This document shows positions 1 through 8,621 of a stretch of DNA of 64,000 bases, piece after piece. Made by a program: the position numbers and the translations under genes. This DNA comes from Immundisolibacter cernigliae (GTDB lineage: Bacteria > Pseudomonadota > Gammaproteobacteria > Immundisolibacterales > Immundisolibacteraceae): positions 2,914,001 through 2,978,000 of the forward strand of contig NZ_CP014671.1 in the NCBI RefSeq assembly GCF_001697225.1, given 5' to 3'. The notes under the pieces were generated by a model, which saw only the letters and a program-made list of their open reading frames with translations, ran no database searches and had not been told where the DNA came from. Positions within the stretch are counted from its first letter, which is position 1; every line of letters begins with the position of its first letter.

Positions 1-594
<594 letters not shown>

Positions 595-1082
595 GGCGAT
601 CCTTGGATTGACCGACAACGGCGCGGGACGGTCATTCTAACGGCTGGCCCTGCGGGTGCCCGGCCACCGCCGCGACCCTCGGCAGCGACCGTTCGTCGAC
701 CGGGCGAGCCCACGGCGGCGTTCGCGGTCCAAAGTTGGTGCGACGGCGTGCCGATGATCCTCATTCCGGTGCGCGCCGGCGCCGGTTCCTGTCGGGTCAC
801 GGGCTTGCAGGCCAATGGACAGGCGCTTTTCAGCGGTTGGCACGCTGCCTGCTATACCGAACCTGGCGGGGGCCGGGAACTCTTCCCCTCCTCCTCCTGA
901 TGGTGACTGGCACACACCATCCCGGCCCCCGCCCTTTTTCTGCGCCCCTCCCTCCCCACGTTAAGTGCGCGGCGTTGCTCCCAGTAAAGCAACGCGCGTT
1001 CTTCGCGTATTGCGACACGCCCTCTGCCTTGCCGCCGACACGCGCAGGCATTACAACTCCGGGACCGTCACCGGAGGCAAGC
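595..1082 (+). other. Long leader region between the mutase gene and the oxoacid dehydrogenase operon
   Basis: No convincing gene lies in this 488-base gap between divergent genes. It holds two plus-strand inverted repeats. The first is a terminator-like hairpin with a T-run (865-938). The second is a 7-bp stem, GCGTTGC at 972-978 pairing with GCAACGC at 989-995 around a 10-base loop. An extended -10-like element (TGC followed by TATACC, 850-858) would place a transcript start just at the first stem, but no good -35 box goes with it. The region may be an attenuated leader of the operon. That is inference. Confidence 0.4.
865..938 (+). terminator. Terminator-like hairpin in the leader of the oxoacid dehydrogenase operon
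   Basis: Bases 865-878 (GGCGGGGGCCGGGA) are perfectly complementary to 920-933, giving a 14-bp GC-rich stem around a 41-base loop. CTTTTT follows on the plus strand. No plus-strand gene ends upstream, so it would act on the leader of the operon starting at 1083. The long loop is unusual for a simple terminator, and termination has not been shown. Confidence 0.45.
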
Positions 1083-2150
1083 GTGAAAACCACCGTCGCC
1101 CGATTCAGCGTCGCGTACCACCAGCTCATCGACGAACACGGCCAGGTGCTCGGTCGGCTGCCACGCATCAGCCCCACGACGCTGCGCCGGCTGTACGGCC
1201 AGATGGTGCGCACGCGCCGTTTCGACGAGCGCGCGGTGCGCCTGCAGCGCACCGGCCAGCTGGGCACCTATGCCTCCAGCCTGGGGCACGAGGCACTGCA
1301 TGTCGGCCTGGCCGATGCCATGCGCGCCGAGGACGTATTTCTGCCGACCTACCGCGAGGCTGGCGCGCTATTGGTGCGCGGCGTGCCGATGGAGCAACTG
1401 CTGCGCTACTGGGGCGGCGACGAGCGCGGCAGCGACTTTGCCGGGCCGCGGCGGGACTTTCCCTACTGCGTGCCGATCGCCACCCAGTGCACGCACGCCG
1501 CCGGGGTCGCCAGCGCCATGCGTCTGCGCCGGGAAAAGCGGGTGGCGGTGTGTTGTCTGGGTGACGGCGCCAGCTCCAAGGGCGATTTCTACGAGGCGCT
1601 GAACCTGGCCGGCGTATGGCGTCTGCCGCTGGTGTTCGTGGTCGGCAACAACCAGTGGGCCATCTCGGTGCCGCTGTCCAAACAGACCGCCTGCGCCACG
1701 CTGGCGCAAAAGGCCATCGCCGGCGGCGTGCCGGGCGTGCAGGTGGACGGCAACGACCTGCTGGCGGTGCGTCAGGTGATGGCCCGGGCACTGGCCCGGG
1801 CGCGGCGCGGCGAGGGGCCGACCCTGATCGAGGCCCTCACCTACCGCCTGGGCGATCACACCACCTCCGACGATGCCCGCCGTTACCGCCCCGAGGCCGA
1901 GGTCAGCGCGGCCTGGAAGCGCGACCCGCTGCCGCGGCTGCGCCAGTACATGGCAGGGCAGGGCCTGTGGAGCACGGTTGACGAGGAAGGCCTGATTGCC
2001 GACTGCGACGGGCAGGTCGAGCGTGCCGTGGCGGAGTATCTGGCCACCCCGCCGCCGCTGCCGACCGACATGTTCGATCACCTCTACGCGCAGTTGCCGG
2101 CCAGTCTGGCCGGGCAGCGTGCCGAAGTGGCCGGGGGCGCCCATGGCTGA
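1083..2150 (+). CDS. 2-oxoacid dehydrogenase E1 component, alpha subunit
   Basis: This is the thiamine-diphosphate-binding half of a heterotetrameric E1 that decarboxylates a 2-oxoacid and passes the acyl group to E2. The thiamine diphosphate motif is visible as GDG at about residues 160-162 ending in NN at 189-190, and the conserved LGHEA segment is near 67. The open frame extends upstream to 735, but the GTG at 1083 has a perfect GGAGG at 1073-1077 with five-base spacing and gives 355 residues, close to the family length. The stop overlaps the E1 beta start by 8 bases, indicating coupled translation. The separate alpha and beta subunits fit either a pyruvate or a branched-chain enzyme. A Leu-type amino acid dehydrogenase and a methylmalonyl-CoA mutase nearby favour branched-chain 2-oxoacids, but the substrate is not proven. 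Confidence 0.93.
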   Translation: MKTTVARFSVAYHQLIDEHGQVLGRLPRISPTTLRRLYGQMVRTRRFDERAVRLQRTGQLGTYASSLGHEALHVGLADAMRAEDVFLPTYREAGALLVRGVPMEQLLRYWGGDERGSDFAGPRRDFPYCVPIATQCTHAAGVASAMRLRREKRVAVCCLGDGASSKGDFYEALNLAGVWRLPLVFVVGNNQWAISVPLSKQTACATLAQKAIAGGVPGVQVDGNDLLAVRQVMARALARARRGEGPTLIEALTYRLGDHTTSDDARRYRPEAEVSAAWKRDPLPRLRQYMAGQGLWSTVDEEGLIADCDGQVERAVAEYLATPPPLPTDMFDHLYAQLPASLAGQRAEVAGGAHG

Positions 2151-3117
2151 GTGCACCCTGGTCGAGGCGGTCAATCTGGCGCTGGCGCGGGCCCTGGCCG
2201 ACGACCCGACGGTGGTGGTGCTGGGCGAGGACGTGGGCGTCAACGGCGGCGTGTTTCGCGCCACCGTCGGCCTGCAGGAGCGCTTTGGCGAGCGCGTCAT
2301 GGACACGCCGCTGGCCGAGAACCTGATCGCCGGCGTGGCCGTGGGCATGGCCGCCGAGGGTCTGCGCCCGGTGGCGGAAATCCAGTTCTCGGGCTTCGTC
2401 TACCCGGCCATCGACCAGCTGGTGAGCCACGCCAGCCGCCTGCGCAACCGCACCCGCGGTCGTCTGAGCTGCCCCATGGTGCTGCGCGCGCCGTGCGGTG
2501 GCGGCATCCACGCGCCGGAGCATCATTCCGAGAGCAACGAGGCGATGCTGGCGCACGTCCCGGGCCTGCGGGTCGTGATCCCATCATCACCAGCGCGCGC
2601 CTACGGCCTGCTGCTGGCGGCCATCCGCGATCCCGACCCGGTGGTGTTCCTGGAGCCGGCGCGCATTTACCGCGCGATCAAGGAAACCGTGGTCGATCAT
2701 GGCGAGGCGTTGCCGCTGGATGTCTGCTTCGTGCTGCGCGAGGGCACCGACCTGAGCCTGGTCAGCTGGGGCGCCAGCGTGCTCGACTGCCTGGCGGTGG
2801 CCGACAGCCTGGCGGAGGCTGGCGTCAGTGCCGAGGTGATCGACGTCGCCACCCTGAACCGGCTCGATGCCGACACGCTGCTGGCGTCGGTGGCCAAGAC
2901 CGGCCGCTGCGTGATCGTGCACGAGGCGCCGTTCAGCGGCGGCTTTGGCGCGGAAATCGCGGCGCTGCTGGCCGGGCCGGGGCTGATGTCGCTGCTGGCG
3001 CCGGTCGAGCGCGTCACCGGTTACGACACGGTGATGCCGCTGGCGCGCCTGGAACACGCCTACATTCCCGGACCGGCGCGCATCCTGGCGGCCGCCCATC
3101 GCGTGCTGGAGCACTGA
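2143..3117 (+). CDS. 2-oxoacid dehydrogenase E1 component, beta subunit
   Basis: This is the beta subunit of the alpha2beta2 E1, which completes the active site at the subunit interface and contacts the E2 subunit-binding domain. The 324-residue product starts MAECTLVEAVN. It shows GEDVGVNGGVF near residue 28, the MDTPLAE segment, and HAPEHHSES in the middle, all typical of transketolase-like E1 beta chains. A C-terminal transketolase domain follows. The ATG at 2143 lies inside the end of the alpha gene, and the E2 gene starts four bases after the stop, so the three genes form one operon. Confidence 0.93.
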   Translation: MAECTLVEAVNLALARALADDPTVVVLGEDVGVNGGVFRATVGLQERFGERVMDTPLAENLIAGVAVGMAAEGLRPVAEIQFSGFVYPAIDQLVSHASRLRNRTRGRLSCPMVLRAPCGGGIHAPEHHSESNEAMLAHVPGLRVVIPSSPARAYGLLLAAIRDPDPVVFLEPARIYRAIKETVVDHGEALPLDVCFVLREGTDLSLVSWGASVLDCLAVADSLAEAGVSAEVIDVATLNRLDADTLLASVAKTGRCVIVHEAPFSGGFGAEIAALLAGPGLMSLLAPVERVTGYDTVMPLARLEHAYIPGPARILAAAHRVLEH

Positions 3118-3121
3118 ACCG

Positions 3122-4234
3122 ATGAACGAACCGGCCAAGATATTCACCCTGCCGGATCTGGGCGAAGGCCTGGCCGAGGCGGAACTGCTGTCCTGGCACG
3201 TCGGCCTGGGCGATCACGTGGTCGAGGGCCAGCCGCTGGCCTCGGTCGAGACCGACAAGGCGGTGGTCGAGGTGCCCTCGCCGCGGGCCGGCGAGATCGC
3301 CCGCCTGTGCGCGCAGGTCGGCGAGCGGGTCAAGGTGGGCGCGCCGCTGGTCGAGTTCGTGGGCGGGGCGAGCACCGACAGCGGTACGGTGGTGGGCGAG
3401 GTGACCGTCGGCAGCGCGGTGCTGCACGAGGCCCCGCAGTCAGTGGGTCGATCCGGCGCCGGCCTGCGCGCCACCCCCGCCGTGCGGGCCATCGCCAAAC
3501 GCCTGGGCGTGGACCTGGGCTCGGTCACGCCAAGTGGCCCCAACGACACCATCACCAAGGCCGATGTCGAGCGCGTGGCGCGTGTCTATGCCGAAACCGG
3601 GCCGCTGGAAGCGCTCACCGGCACGCGCCGGGCAATGGCCGTCAACATGGCCAAGACGCAGGCGGAAGTCGCCACCGCGGCGCTGTTCGACGATGCCGAC
3701 ATCCACGCCTGGCCGGCCGGCAGCGATCCCATGACGCGCCTGCTGCGGGCGTTGGCCGCCGGCTGCCGGGCCGAGCCGGCGCTGAACGCCTGGTTCGACA
3801 GCGAGGACATGGGCCGGCGTCTGCTGAAGACAATCGACGTCGGCATCGCCGTCGACAGCCCGGAGGGTCTGTTCGTGCCGGTGCTGCGCGATGTCGCGGG
3901 CAAAACGCCCGACGAGCTGCGCGCGGGCGTCGATGCGCTGATGGCCGCCGTGCGCGGGCGCAGCCTGAAACCGGAGGAACTGCGCGGCGCCAGCATCATG
4001 CTCAGCAACTTCGGTCCACTCGGTGGCCGCTACGCGGTGCCGCTGCTGGTGCCGCCGGTGGTGGCCATTCTGGGTGCCGGCCGGGCGCGCGACCAGGTGC
4101 TGGCGGTGGACGGCCAACCGGCCGTGCGCCGGGTGCTGCCGCTGTCGCTCAGCTTCGATCACCGGGTAGTCACCGGCGGCGAGGCGGCGCGGTTTCTGAT
4201 GGCCGTCAAGAGCGAGCTGGAACGGGCGGGTTGA
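3122..4234 (+). CDS. Dihydrolipoamide acyltransferase (E2) of the 2-oxoacid dehydrogenase complex
   Basis: This is the E2 core, which carries the acyl group on lipoate and transfers it to CoA. The order is an N-terminal lipoyl domain with ETDKAVVEVPSP (lipoylated Lys near residue 46), a peripheral-subunit-binding domain around 118-152, and a C-terminal catalytic domain ending in FDHRVVTGGEAARF. The catalytic His is present (about 347), but the usual HxxxDG motif reads HxxxTG, with Thr where Asp is normal. I recall this variant in other proteobacterial E2 proteins, so it need not mean inactivity. With one lipoyl domain and 370 residues the protein is short but complete. No E3 gene follows, so lipoamide dehydrogenase must come from elsewhere. 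Confidence 0.93.
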   Translation: MNEPAKIFTLPDLGEGLAEAELLSWHVGLGDHVVEGQPLASVETDKAVVEVPSPRAGEIARLCAQVGERVKVGAPLVEFVGGASTDSGTVVGEVTVGSAVLHEAPQSVGRSGAGLRATPAVRAIAKRLGVDLGSVTPSGPNDTITKADVERVARVYAETGPLEALTGTRRAMAVNMAKTQAEVATAALFDDADIHAWPAGSDPMTRLLRALAAGCRAEPALNAWFDSEDMGRRLLKTIDVGIAVDSPEGLFVPVLRDVAGKTPDELRAGVDALMAAVRGRSLKPEELRGASIMLSNFGPLGGRYAVPLLVPPVVAILGAGRARDQVLAVDGQPAVRRVLPLSLSFDHRVVTGGEAARFLMAVKSELERAG

Positions 4235-4320
4235 TGCCGATTTTATCTGCCGGATAATGCCCCCGATAATCGAACAGCCTGCCGGCCCAAACCTGACCAG
4301 GACATTACAAGGTGAGTCCC

Positions 4321-4926
4321 ATGCACGTCGTTCCCGGTCGGCCACGACGGGGCCCAGGTGCCCTGCGGCTGCTTGCCCTGGGTTTAGCCGCGCTCGTCCT
4401 GCACGGCTGCGGCGGCCTGCTGCCGCGTTCGCACGAGTCGGTCAACGTCACCTGGTCGAATTTCGAGGAAGCGAAGGCCGCCTTTGACCGCATCGAGCCC
4501 GGCGCCACCACCGTGGCCGATCTGAAAGCGCTCGGCTTCGACCCGTACACGTCGCCCAACGCCACGATCCTCACCTATCTGGACCTGATCAAGTATTTCA
4601 TGCCGAACCAGTCGATTCGCCTGGAGGACCTCGATCCGGCGGTGCGCGCCTGCATCAGCGTCAGGGACGCCTGCCGCGGTTTTAGGATGACCGCCGGCGA
4701 AAAGCACAGCAAGCGCTACGGCAACGTGCTGCTGGATCTGTTCAATTTCCGCCGCCGTGCCACGCAGACCGGTTGGCAGTTCACGGCGCTGCTGCTGGCC
4801 CAGGATGACCGCATCACCTACAAGCTGTGGGGCGGAAAGCCGACCCTGGACGGGCAGACGGACAGGCGCAATCCCCTCGGCCCGCTGCAGAGCCTGGACA
4901 ACGTGCTGCCGGTGCTCGTCGAGTAG
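4321..4926 (+). CDS. Predicted lipoprotein of unknown function
   Basis: This 201-residue product begins with an arginine-rich segment, a hydrophobic stretch and the lipobox LHGC, so it should be exported and lipid-anchored. The body has GATTVADLKALGFDP, reminiscent of the start of the small BamE/SmpA fold. The C-terminal half has two Cys residues (ACISVRDAC), a TGW motif and PLGPLQ near the end. I recall similar hypothetical lipoproteins in beta- and gammaproteobacteria but know no function for them. The ATG at 4321 is preferred over the GTG at 4312 because AAGGTGAG at 4309-4316 is correctly spaced. It may be its own transcription unit, 86 bases after E2. Confidence 0.8.
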   Translation: MHVVPGRPRRGPGALRLLALGLAALVLHGCGGLLPRSHESVNVTWSNFEEAKAAFDRIEPGATTVADLKALGFDPYTSPNATILTYLDLIKYFMPNQSIRLEDLDPAVRACISVRDACRGFRMTAGEKHSKRYGNVLLDLFNFRRRATQTGWQFTALLLAQDDRITYKLWGGKPTLDGQTDRRNPLGPLQSLDNVLPVLVE

Positions 4927-4939
4927 CGACGTCGCGCGA

Positions 4940-5965
4940 CTACCCGGCCACCTGCAGCACCTTGGCCCCGGCATGGCGGCCGAACTTGATGTCGGCAAGC
5001 GCCCGGTTGGCGTCTGCCAGCGCATAGACCCGCAGCCTGGGCCGGATGTCGGCCTGCGCGGCCAGTGCCAGGCACTCGCGCACGTCGGCGCGGGTGACGT
5101 TGGCCACCGACTGCACGGATTTTTCCAGCCACAGCTCGCCGGCGTAGTCGATGCCGGCCATGACCGCGGCGTCGGTGCTTTCCTTGCGAATGGCATTCAC
5201 GACCAGCCGCCCGCCCGGGCGCAGGTTGCGCAGCGCCGCCCGCAGCGGCGCCCAGGCCGGCGTGGTGTCGATGATGGCGTGCAGCAACGTTGGCGATTGC
5301 GCATCGGCCGCACCGGCCCAGGTGGCACCAAGCTCCAGCGCCAGCGCCCGTTGCGCCGCATTGTGGGTGAATACGTGGATCGGCGAGCGCGCAAAGCGCG
5401 CCCGCGCCATCTGCAGCACCAGATGTCCGCTGGCACCGAAGCCGGTCAGGCCCAGCGCCTGGCCGTCTTCGAGCCGGCACAACGACAGGGCGCGATAGCC
5501 GACCGCCCCGGCGCACAGCAGCGGGGCGGCCTCCAGATCGCCGAGCGCATCCGGCAGCGGATGCACGAAATCGGCCGGCGCGGTCATGAACTGCGCATAG
5601 CCGCCGTGGGCGTCGCGCCCGGTGGCGACGAACTGCGCGCACAGGTTCTCGCGCCCTTCGCGGCAGTGCTCGCAGTGGCCGCAGGCGCTGAAAATCCACG
5701 CCACGCCGACCCGCTGGCCGGCCCGCAGCTGACTACCAGCGGGCGCGCTGATCACCCGCCCGACCACCTGATGGCCCGGCACTATGGGCAAGTGCGGCGG
5801 TGTGCGGCCTTCGATTTCGTCCAGTTCCGTGTGGCACACGCCGCAACAGGACACCTCGATCAGCGCCTCGCCTGCGGCCGGCTCGGGCATCGGCAGTTCG
5901 CGCGCCTCCAGGACCGCGCCGTCGTCGGCCACTTCGCCGAGCCGACTCAGCAGCATGGCCTGCAT
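4940..5965 (-). CDS. Zinc-dependent alcohol dehydrogenase, MDR superfamily
   Basis: This is a medium-chain NAD(P)-dependent alcohol dehydrogenase of 341 residues. The catalytic zinc site shows CGVCHTEL (C44, H45) and GHQVVG near 64-69, where the usual GHE reads GHQ. The structural zinc lobe has four Cys at about 95, 98, 101 and 109. A Rossmann domain follows (LTGFGASGHLVLQMA). The overall form matches the AdhA/YjgB-type alcohol dehydrogenases. Its role here is unknown; oxidation or reduction of short alcohols and aldehydes is likely. It converges with the lipoprotein gene and is followed upstream by a small gene on the same strand, 20 bases away. Confidence 0.88.
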   Translation of the reverse strand: MQAMLLSRLGEVADDGAVLEARELPMPEPAAGEALIEVSCCGVCHTELDEIEGRTPPHLPIVPGHQVVGRVISAPAGSQLRAGQRVGVAWIFSACGHCEHCREGRENLCAQFVATGRDAHGGYAQFMTAPADFVHPLPDALGDLEAAPLLCAGAVGYRALSLCRLEDGQALGLTGFGASGHLVLQMARARFARSPIHVFTHNAAQRALALELGATWAGAADAQSPTLLHAIIDTTPAWAPLRAALRNLRPGGRLVVNAIRKESTDAAVMAGIDYAGELWLEKSVQSVANVTRADVRECLALAAQADIRPRLRVYALADANRALADIKFGRHAGAKVLQVAG

Positions 5966-5985
5966 GGTGCAGGTGCTGCGGCCGA

Positions 5986-6246
5986 TTACAGCGCCTTGCG
6001 CAGGCGTTCGTAGCCGCGGGCGATTTCCTCGCCGACGAGCTTGGCCGCCGCGAGTACTTCGCGGCCGCTGTCACCGGTGATGACGGCGGCCTGGGCGGCC
6101 TTTTCACGCACTTGCTCAAGCTGTTTTTCCAGCTCGGCCCACTCGTCCTGCGCCTCCAGCCGGGCAAGGTGCGCCTTGACGATCAGTTCGTCGCGCTGCG
6201 TGGCCAGCCGGTCCAGCAGTTTCTTGAGTTCCTCGTTCGCAGTCAT
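5986..6246 (-). CDS. Small coiled-coil protein of unknown function
   Basis: The 86-residue product is rich in Glu, Lys, Leu and Ala, with no signal peptide or membrane segment. It reads as a nearly continuous helix with heptad-like spacing (EELKKLLDRLATQRDELIV, then further EK/LE repeats). The ATG at 6246 is chosen over an upstream in-frame start because GGAGGT lies six bases before it. It may form a transcription unit with the alcohol dehydrogenase downstream. No family with a known role is recognised; a stress-related or cytoplasmic structural protein is possible. Confidence 0.7.
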   Translation of the reverse strand: MTANEELKKLLDRLATQRDELIVKAHLARLEAQDEWAELEKQLEQVREKAAQAAVITGDSGREVLAAAKLVGEEIARGYERLRKAL

Positions 6247-6455
6247 GATGACCTCCGCCCCGGATCGTCGGGGCACTGTGCAGTGGCAGGGCAGGGCTCA
6301 TTAGGCAGCGGTGCGCTGCCGGCTGCCCTGATCGGCCTCAAGCCGCGGGCGTCCGGCTCATGATGTGCTTGCTGCACGGGGTGCCCGTATGACCGCAGTC
6401 AGGGCGCAAGCAGGGCGGATACTGCTCTGATCACGCACCCGATACCGATACCGAA

Positions 6456-7577
6456 GTGGCCAACATGCACCCCGATCTGCCGTATGCCGACGACCTTGGA
6501 CCCGCCCGCGTCATTCACCTGCACCAGCCGGCGCTGGGCCTGGCCGCCACGGTGGTGCTGGACAACCTCGCCTGCGGGCCGGCCATCGGCGGCCTGCGCA
6601 TGGCCCTGGACGTCACCACCGCCGAATGCGCCCGCCTGGCGCGCGCCATGACGCTCAAGAATGCCGCTGCCGGTCTGCCGCATGGCGGCGGCAAGTCGGT
6701 ATTGCGCGCCGACCCGCGCCTGCCGGTGGCGGACAAGGAGCGCCTGATCCGCGCCTTTGCCGCCGCGCTGCGCCATGAACACGGTTATATCGTCGGTCCG
6801 GACATGGGCACCGACGAGACCTGCATGGCCTGGGTCAAGGATGAGATCGGTCGCGCCGTCGGTCTGCCGCGCGCGCTGGGCGGCATTCCACTGGACCAGA
6901 TCGGCGCCACCGGCTGGGGCGTGTGTCATGCCACCGAGGTCGCGCTCGCCGGGCTTGGCCGGCCGCTCGAAGGCGCCCGGGTGGTGGTGCAGGGTTTCGG
7001 TGCCGTGGGTCGGCACGCGGCGCGCTTCCTCGTCGCCCGCGGCGCGCGGCTGGTGGCGGTCGCCGACTCGGCTGGCGCCATCCACCGGCCCGATGGGCTC
7101 GACCTGGAGCGTCTGCTGGCCCTGAAGGCCGGTGGCGGCAGTGTCGCCGGCTATCCGGACGCCGAACGCATCGACGCCGACCGGCTGATCGGTGTGGACT
7201 GCGAGGTGTGGATACCGGCGGCCCGGCCGGACGTCATCCACGCCGGCAACGTCGATCGCCTGCGCGCCATGCTGCTGGTGCAGGGCGCCAACATTCCGGT
7301 CACCGCCGATGCCGAACGCAGCCTGCATGCCCGCGGCGTGTGGGTGGTGCCGGACTTCATCGCCAACGCCGGAGGCGTGATTTGCGCCGCCTTCGAGCTG
7401 CACGGCGCCACCGAAGGCGCTGCCCTGGCCGCCGTCGAGGAGCGCATTCGCGCCAATACGGCGGCGGTGCTGGAACGGGCCCGGGCCGACGCCACCACGC
7501 CCCGGCAGGCGGCCGAGGCACTGGCCCTGGAACGCGTGCGCGGCGCCATGCAGACGCGGCGCTGGGGCGTGTATTGA
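6456..7577 (+). CDS. Glu/Leu/Phe/Val family amino acid dehydrogenase (leucine dehydrogenase-like)
   Basis: The protein reversibly deaminates an amino acid to its 2-oxoacid with NAD. The N-terminal dimerisation and substrate domain contains TLKNAAAGLPHGGGKS, giving the two family lysines at about 68 and 80, followed by GPDMGTDE. The Rossmann domain has QGFGAVGRHAARFL. At 373 residues it fits leucine/phenylalanine dehydrogenase rather than the longer glutamate dehydrogenases. The GTG at 6456 and the ATG at 6465 are both possible; neither has a good ribosome site. A leucine or valine dehydrogenase would feed the nearby oxoacid dehydrogenase, but substrate choice cannot be read from the sequence. 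Confidence 0.9.
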   Translation: MANMHPDLPYADDLGPARVIHLHQPALGLAATVVLDNLACGPAIGGLRMALDVTTAECARLARAMTLKNAAAGLPHGGGKSVLRADPRLPVADKERLIRAFAAALRHEHGYIVGPDMGTDETCMAWVKDEIGRAVGLPRALGGIPLDQIGATGWGVCHATEVALAGLGRPLEGARVVVQGFGAVGRHAARFLVARGARLVAVADSAGAIHRPDGLDLERLLALKAGGGSVAGYPDAERIDADRLIGVDCEVWIPAARPDVIHAGNVDRLRAMLLVQGANIPVTADAERSLHARGVWVVPDFIANAGGVICAAFELHGATEGAALAAVEERIRANTAAVLERARADATTPRQAAEALALERVRGAMQTRRWGVY

Positions 7578-7740
7578 GTGCCGTACCGTGAAGCTGCCGC
7601 CGGCAGAGCCTGTCGGTCGCGTTCCACTGTCGGCATCCTGCTTGCGGCTGTTCGGGCGCGCCACGAGTTGATTGAGCGCAAAACCGACCGTGGGTTCAAG
7701 CGGACACGGACGCGGATGCACTGATGCACCCGTACCCTCA

Positions 7741-7945
7741 GGGAAACGCTGAATAATCCATCCTGGATTTCTCAGCGCCCGCTACCGAAAAAGCTTGTGG
7801 GAGCGCAGCTTCGCTGCGCGATGATCGCCCGGCGCAGCCGGGCTCCCACAGTTTTCCGATGGCTCACAAAATCAGCAGCTTGCAGCCGCTGATTTTGGCA
7901 GCGCATCCCTGCGCTGCGGGAAGCGCTGAATAAACCAGCGCTTCC
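7741..7945. repeat. Hairpin-rich repeat element, copy A (contains a nested REP)
   Basis: This stretch and 8469-8621 are two direct copies of one element. Both start and end with GGGAA(A/G)CGCTGAAT. Shared parts are the AAATCCA/TGGATTT-type hairpin, an AAAATCAGC/GCTGATTTT hairpin, and a terminal hairpin. In copy A the terminal hairpin is GGAAGCGCTG (7919-7928) pairing with 7936-7945. Copy A is longer because a GTGGGAG palindrome (7796-7851) sits where copy B has the loop of a hairpin. It fills most of the 377-base gap 7578-7954; the remaining 160 bases after 7577 show no gene or clear signal. Confidence 0.8.
7796..7851. repeat. REP-like palindrome nested inside repeat copy A
   Basis: The segment starts TGTGGGAG and ends CTCCCACA. 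It contains GCGCAGC/GCTGCGC and CCGGCGC/GCCGG-type internal palindromes. The outer ends match the GTGGGAG-type repeats found from 36.9 kb onward. It occupies the loop of a hairpin that is uninterrupted in copy B, so it looks like an insertion. Confidence 0.7.
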
Positions 7946-7954
7946 TTAGCGCGG

Positions 7955-8353
7955 TCAGAGCACCTTCACGATCACCAGAATGGCCATGATCAGGCCCGGG
8001 AAGTAGGTCAGGACCGCGCCCGCCACGCGCAGCGGATGACGGTCGCTCAGCGACCGGCAGGTCACCATGCCGGCGGCGTGCAGGTAGCGACCCAGCGTGG
8101 CCAGCACGACCAGCCACATCGTGACCGTCCCCGGCAGCATGCGGTCCAGCGCGATGGTGAGCGCCATCAGCGTCGGCACGTACTCGATGGCATTGGCGTG
8201 CGCGCGCACGGCCTTGTGCAGCGGGTGCGTGGGGTCGTCCGGATAACCGAAACTGACTGCGGCCCGGCCACGGTTGATGGACACCCAGAAGCCAAGTGCG
8301 AACGGCAGCAGCCCGAGCAGGCCGAAACAAAGCCAGGTGATTTGTGCGCTCAT
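7955..8353 (-). CDS. MAPEG family membrane protein
   Basis: This is a 132-residue, four-helix membrane protein of the MAPEG family (membrane-associated proteins in eicosanoid and glutathione metabolism). The hallmark RAHANAIEYVP lies at about residues 50-60, after the first membrane helix and a soluble loop. Bacterial members may have glutathione-dependent transferase or peroxidase activity, but most have no assigned role. The ATG at 8353 is chosen over an upstream in-frame start because GAGGGGA precedes it by a few bases. Repeat copy A begins just past its stop, and copy B lies upstream. Confidence 0.85.
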   Translation of the reverse strand: MSAQITWLCFGLLGLLPFALGFWVSINRGRAAVSFGYPDDPTHPLHKAVRAHANAIEYVPTLMALTIALDRMLPGTVTMWLVVLATLGRYLHAAGMVTCRSLSDRHPLRVAGAVLTYFPGLIMAILVIVKVL

Positions 8354-8468
8354 ATTCCCCTCTTGCGGTAGTTGTTCAGGCACCGGCGCGGATGCAGGCC
8401 GGCGCGCCGGATGATACGCCGCACCCGTTTCCGGCCGTACGGCCGGGCCATTGCTGCGGTGCCGGCTA

Positions 8469-8621
8469 GGGAAGCGCTGAATAAATCCATCCTGGATTTC
8501 TCAGCGCCCGCCATCGGAAAAGTGTGATTTTCCGATGGCTCGCAAAATCAGCAGCTTGCAGCCGCTGATTTTGGCAGCGCGTCCCTGCGCTGCGGGAAAC
8601 GCTGAATACTTCAGTGTTTCC
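8469..8621. repeat. Hairpin-rich repeat element, copy B
   Basis: This is the second copy of the element at 7741-7945, in the same orientation and without the nested REP. It has an intact 11-bp hairpin (8511-8521 with 8528-8538, loop GTGTGA). A terminal hairpin pairs 8595-8606 with 8610-8621. The terminal hairpins of the two copies differ in sequence but both pair, which points to selection on structure. Like copy A, it abuts the 3' end of a minus-strand gene. Confidence 0.8.

Noticed and set aside
735-1082. An upstream extension of the E1 alpha gene
   Set aside because: The frame is open, but it crosses the leader hairpins and lacks family similarity; the GTG at 1083 has an ideal ribosome site.
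6285-6345. A terminator in the gap before the amino acid dehydrogenase
   Set aside because: Nested GC-rich inverted repeats (GGCAGCG/CGCTGCC) are present, but no T-run follows on either strand.
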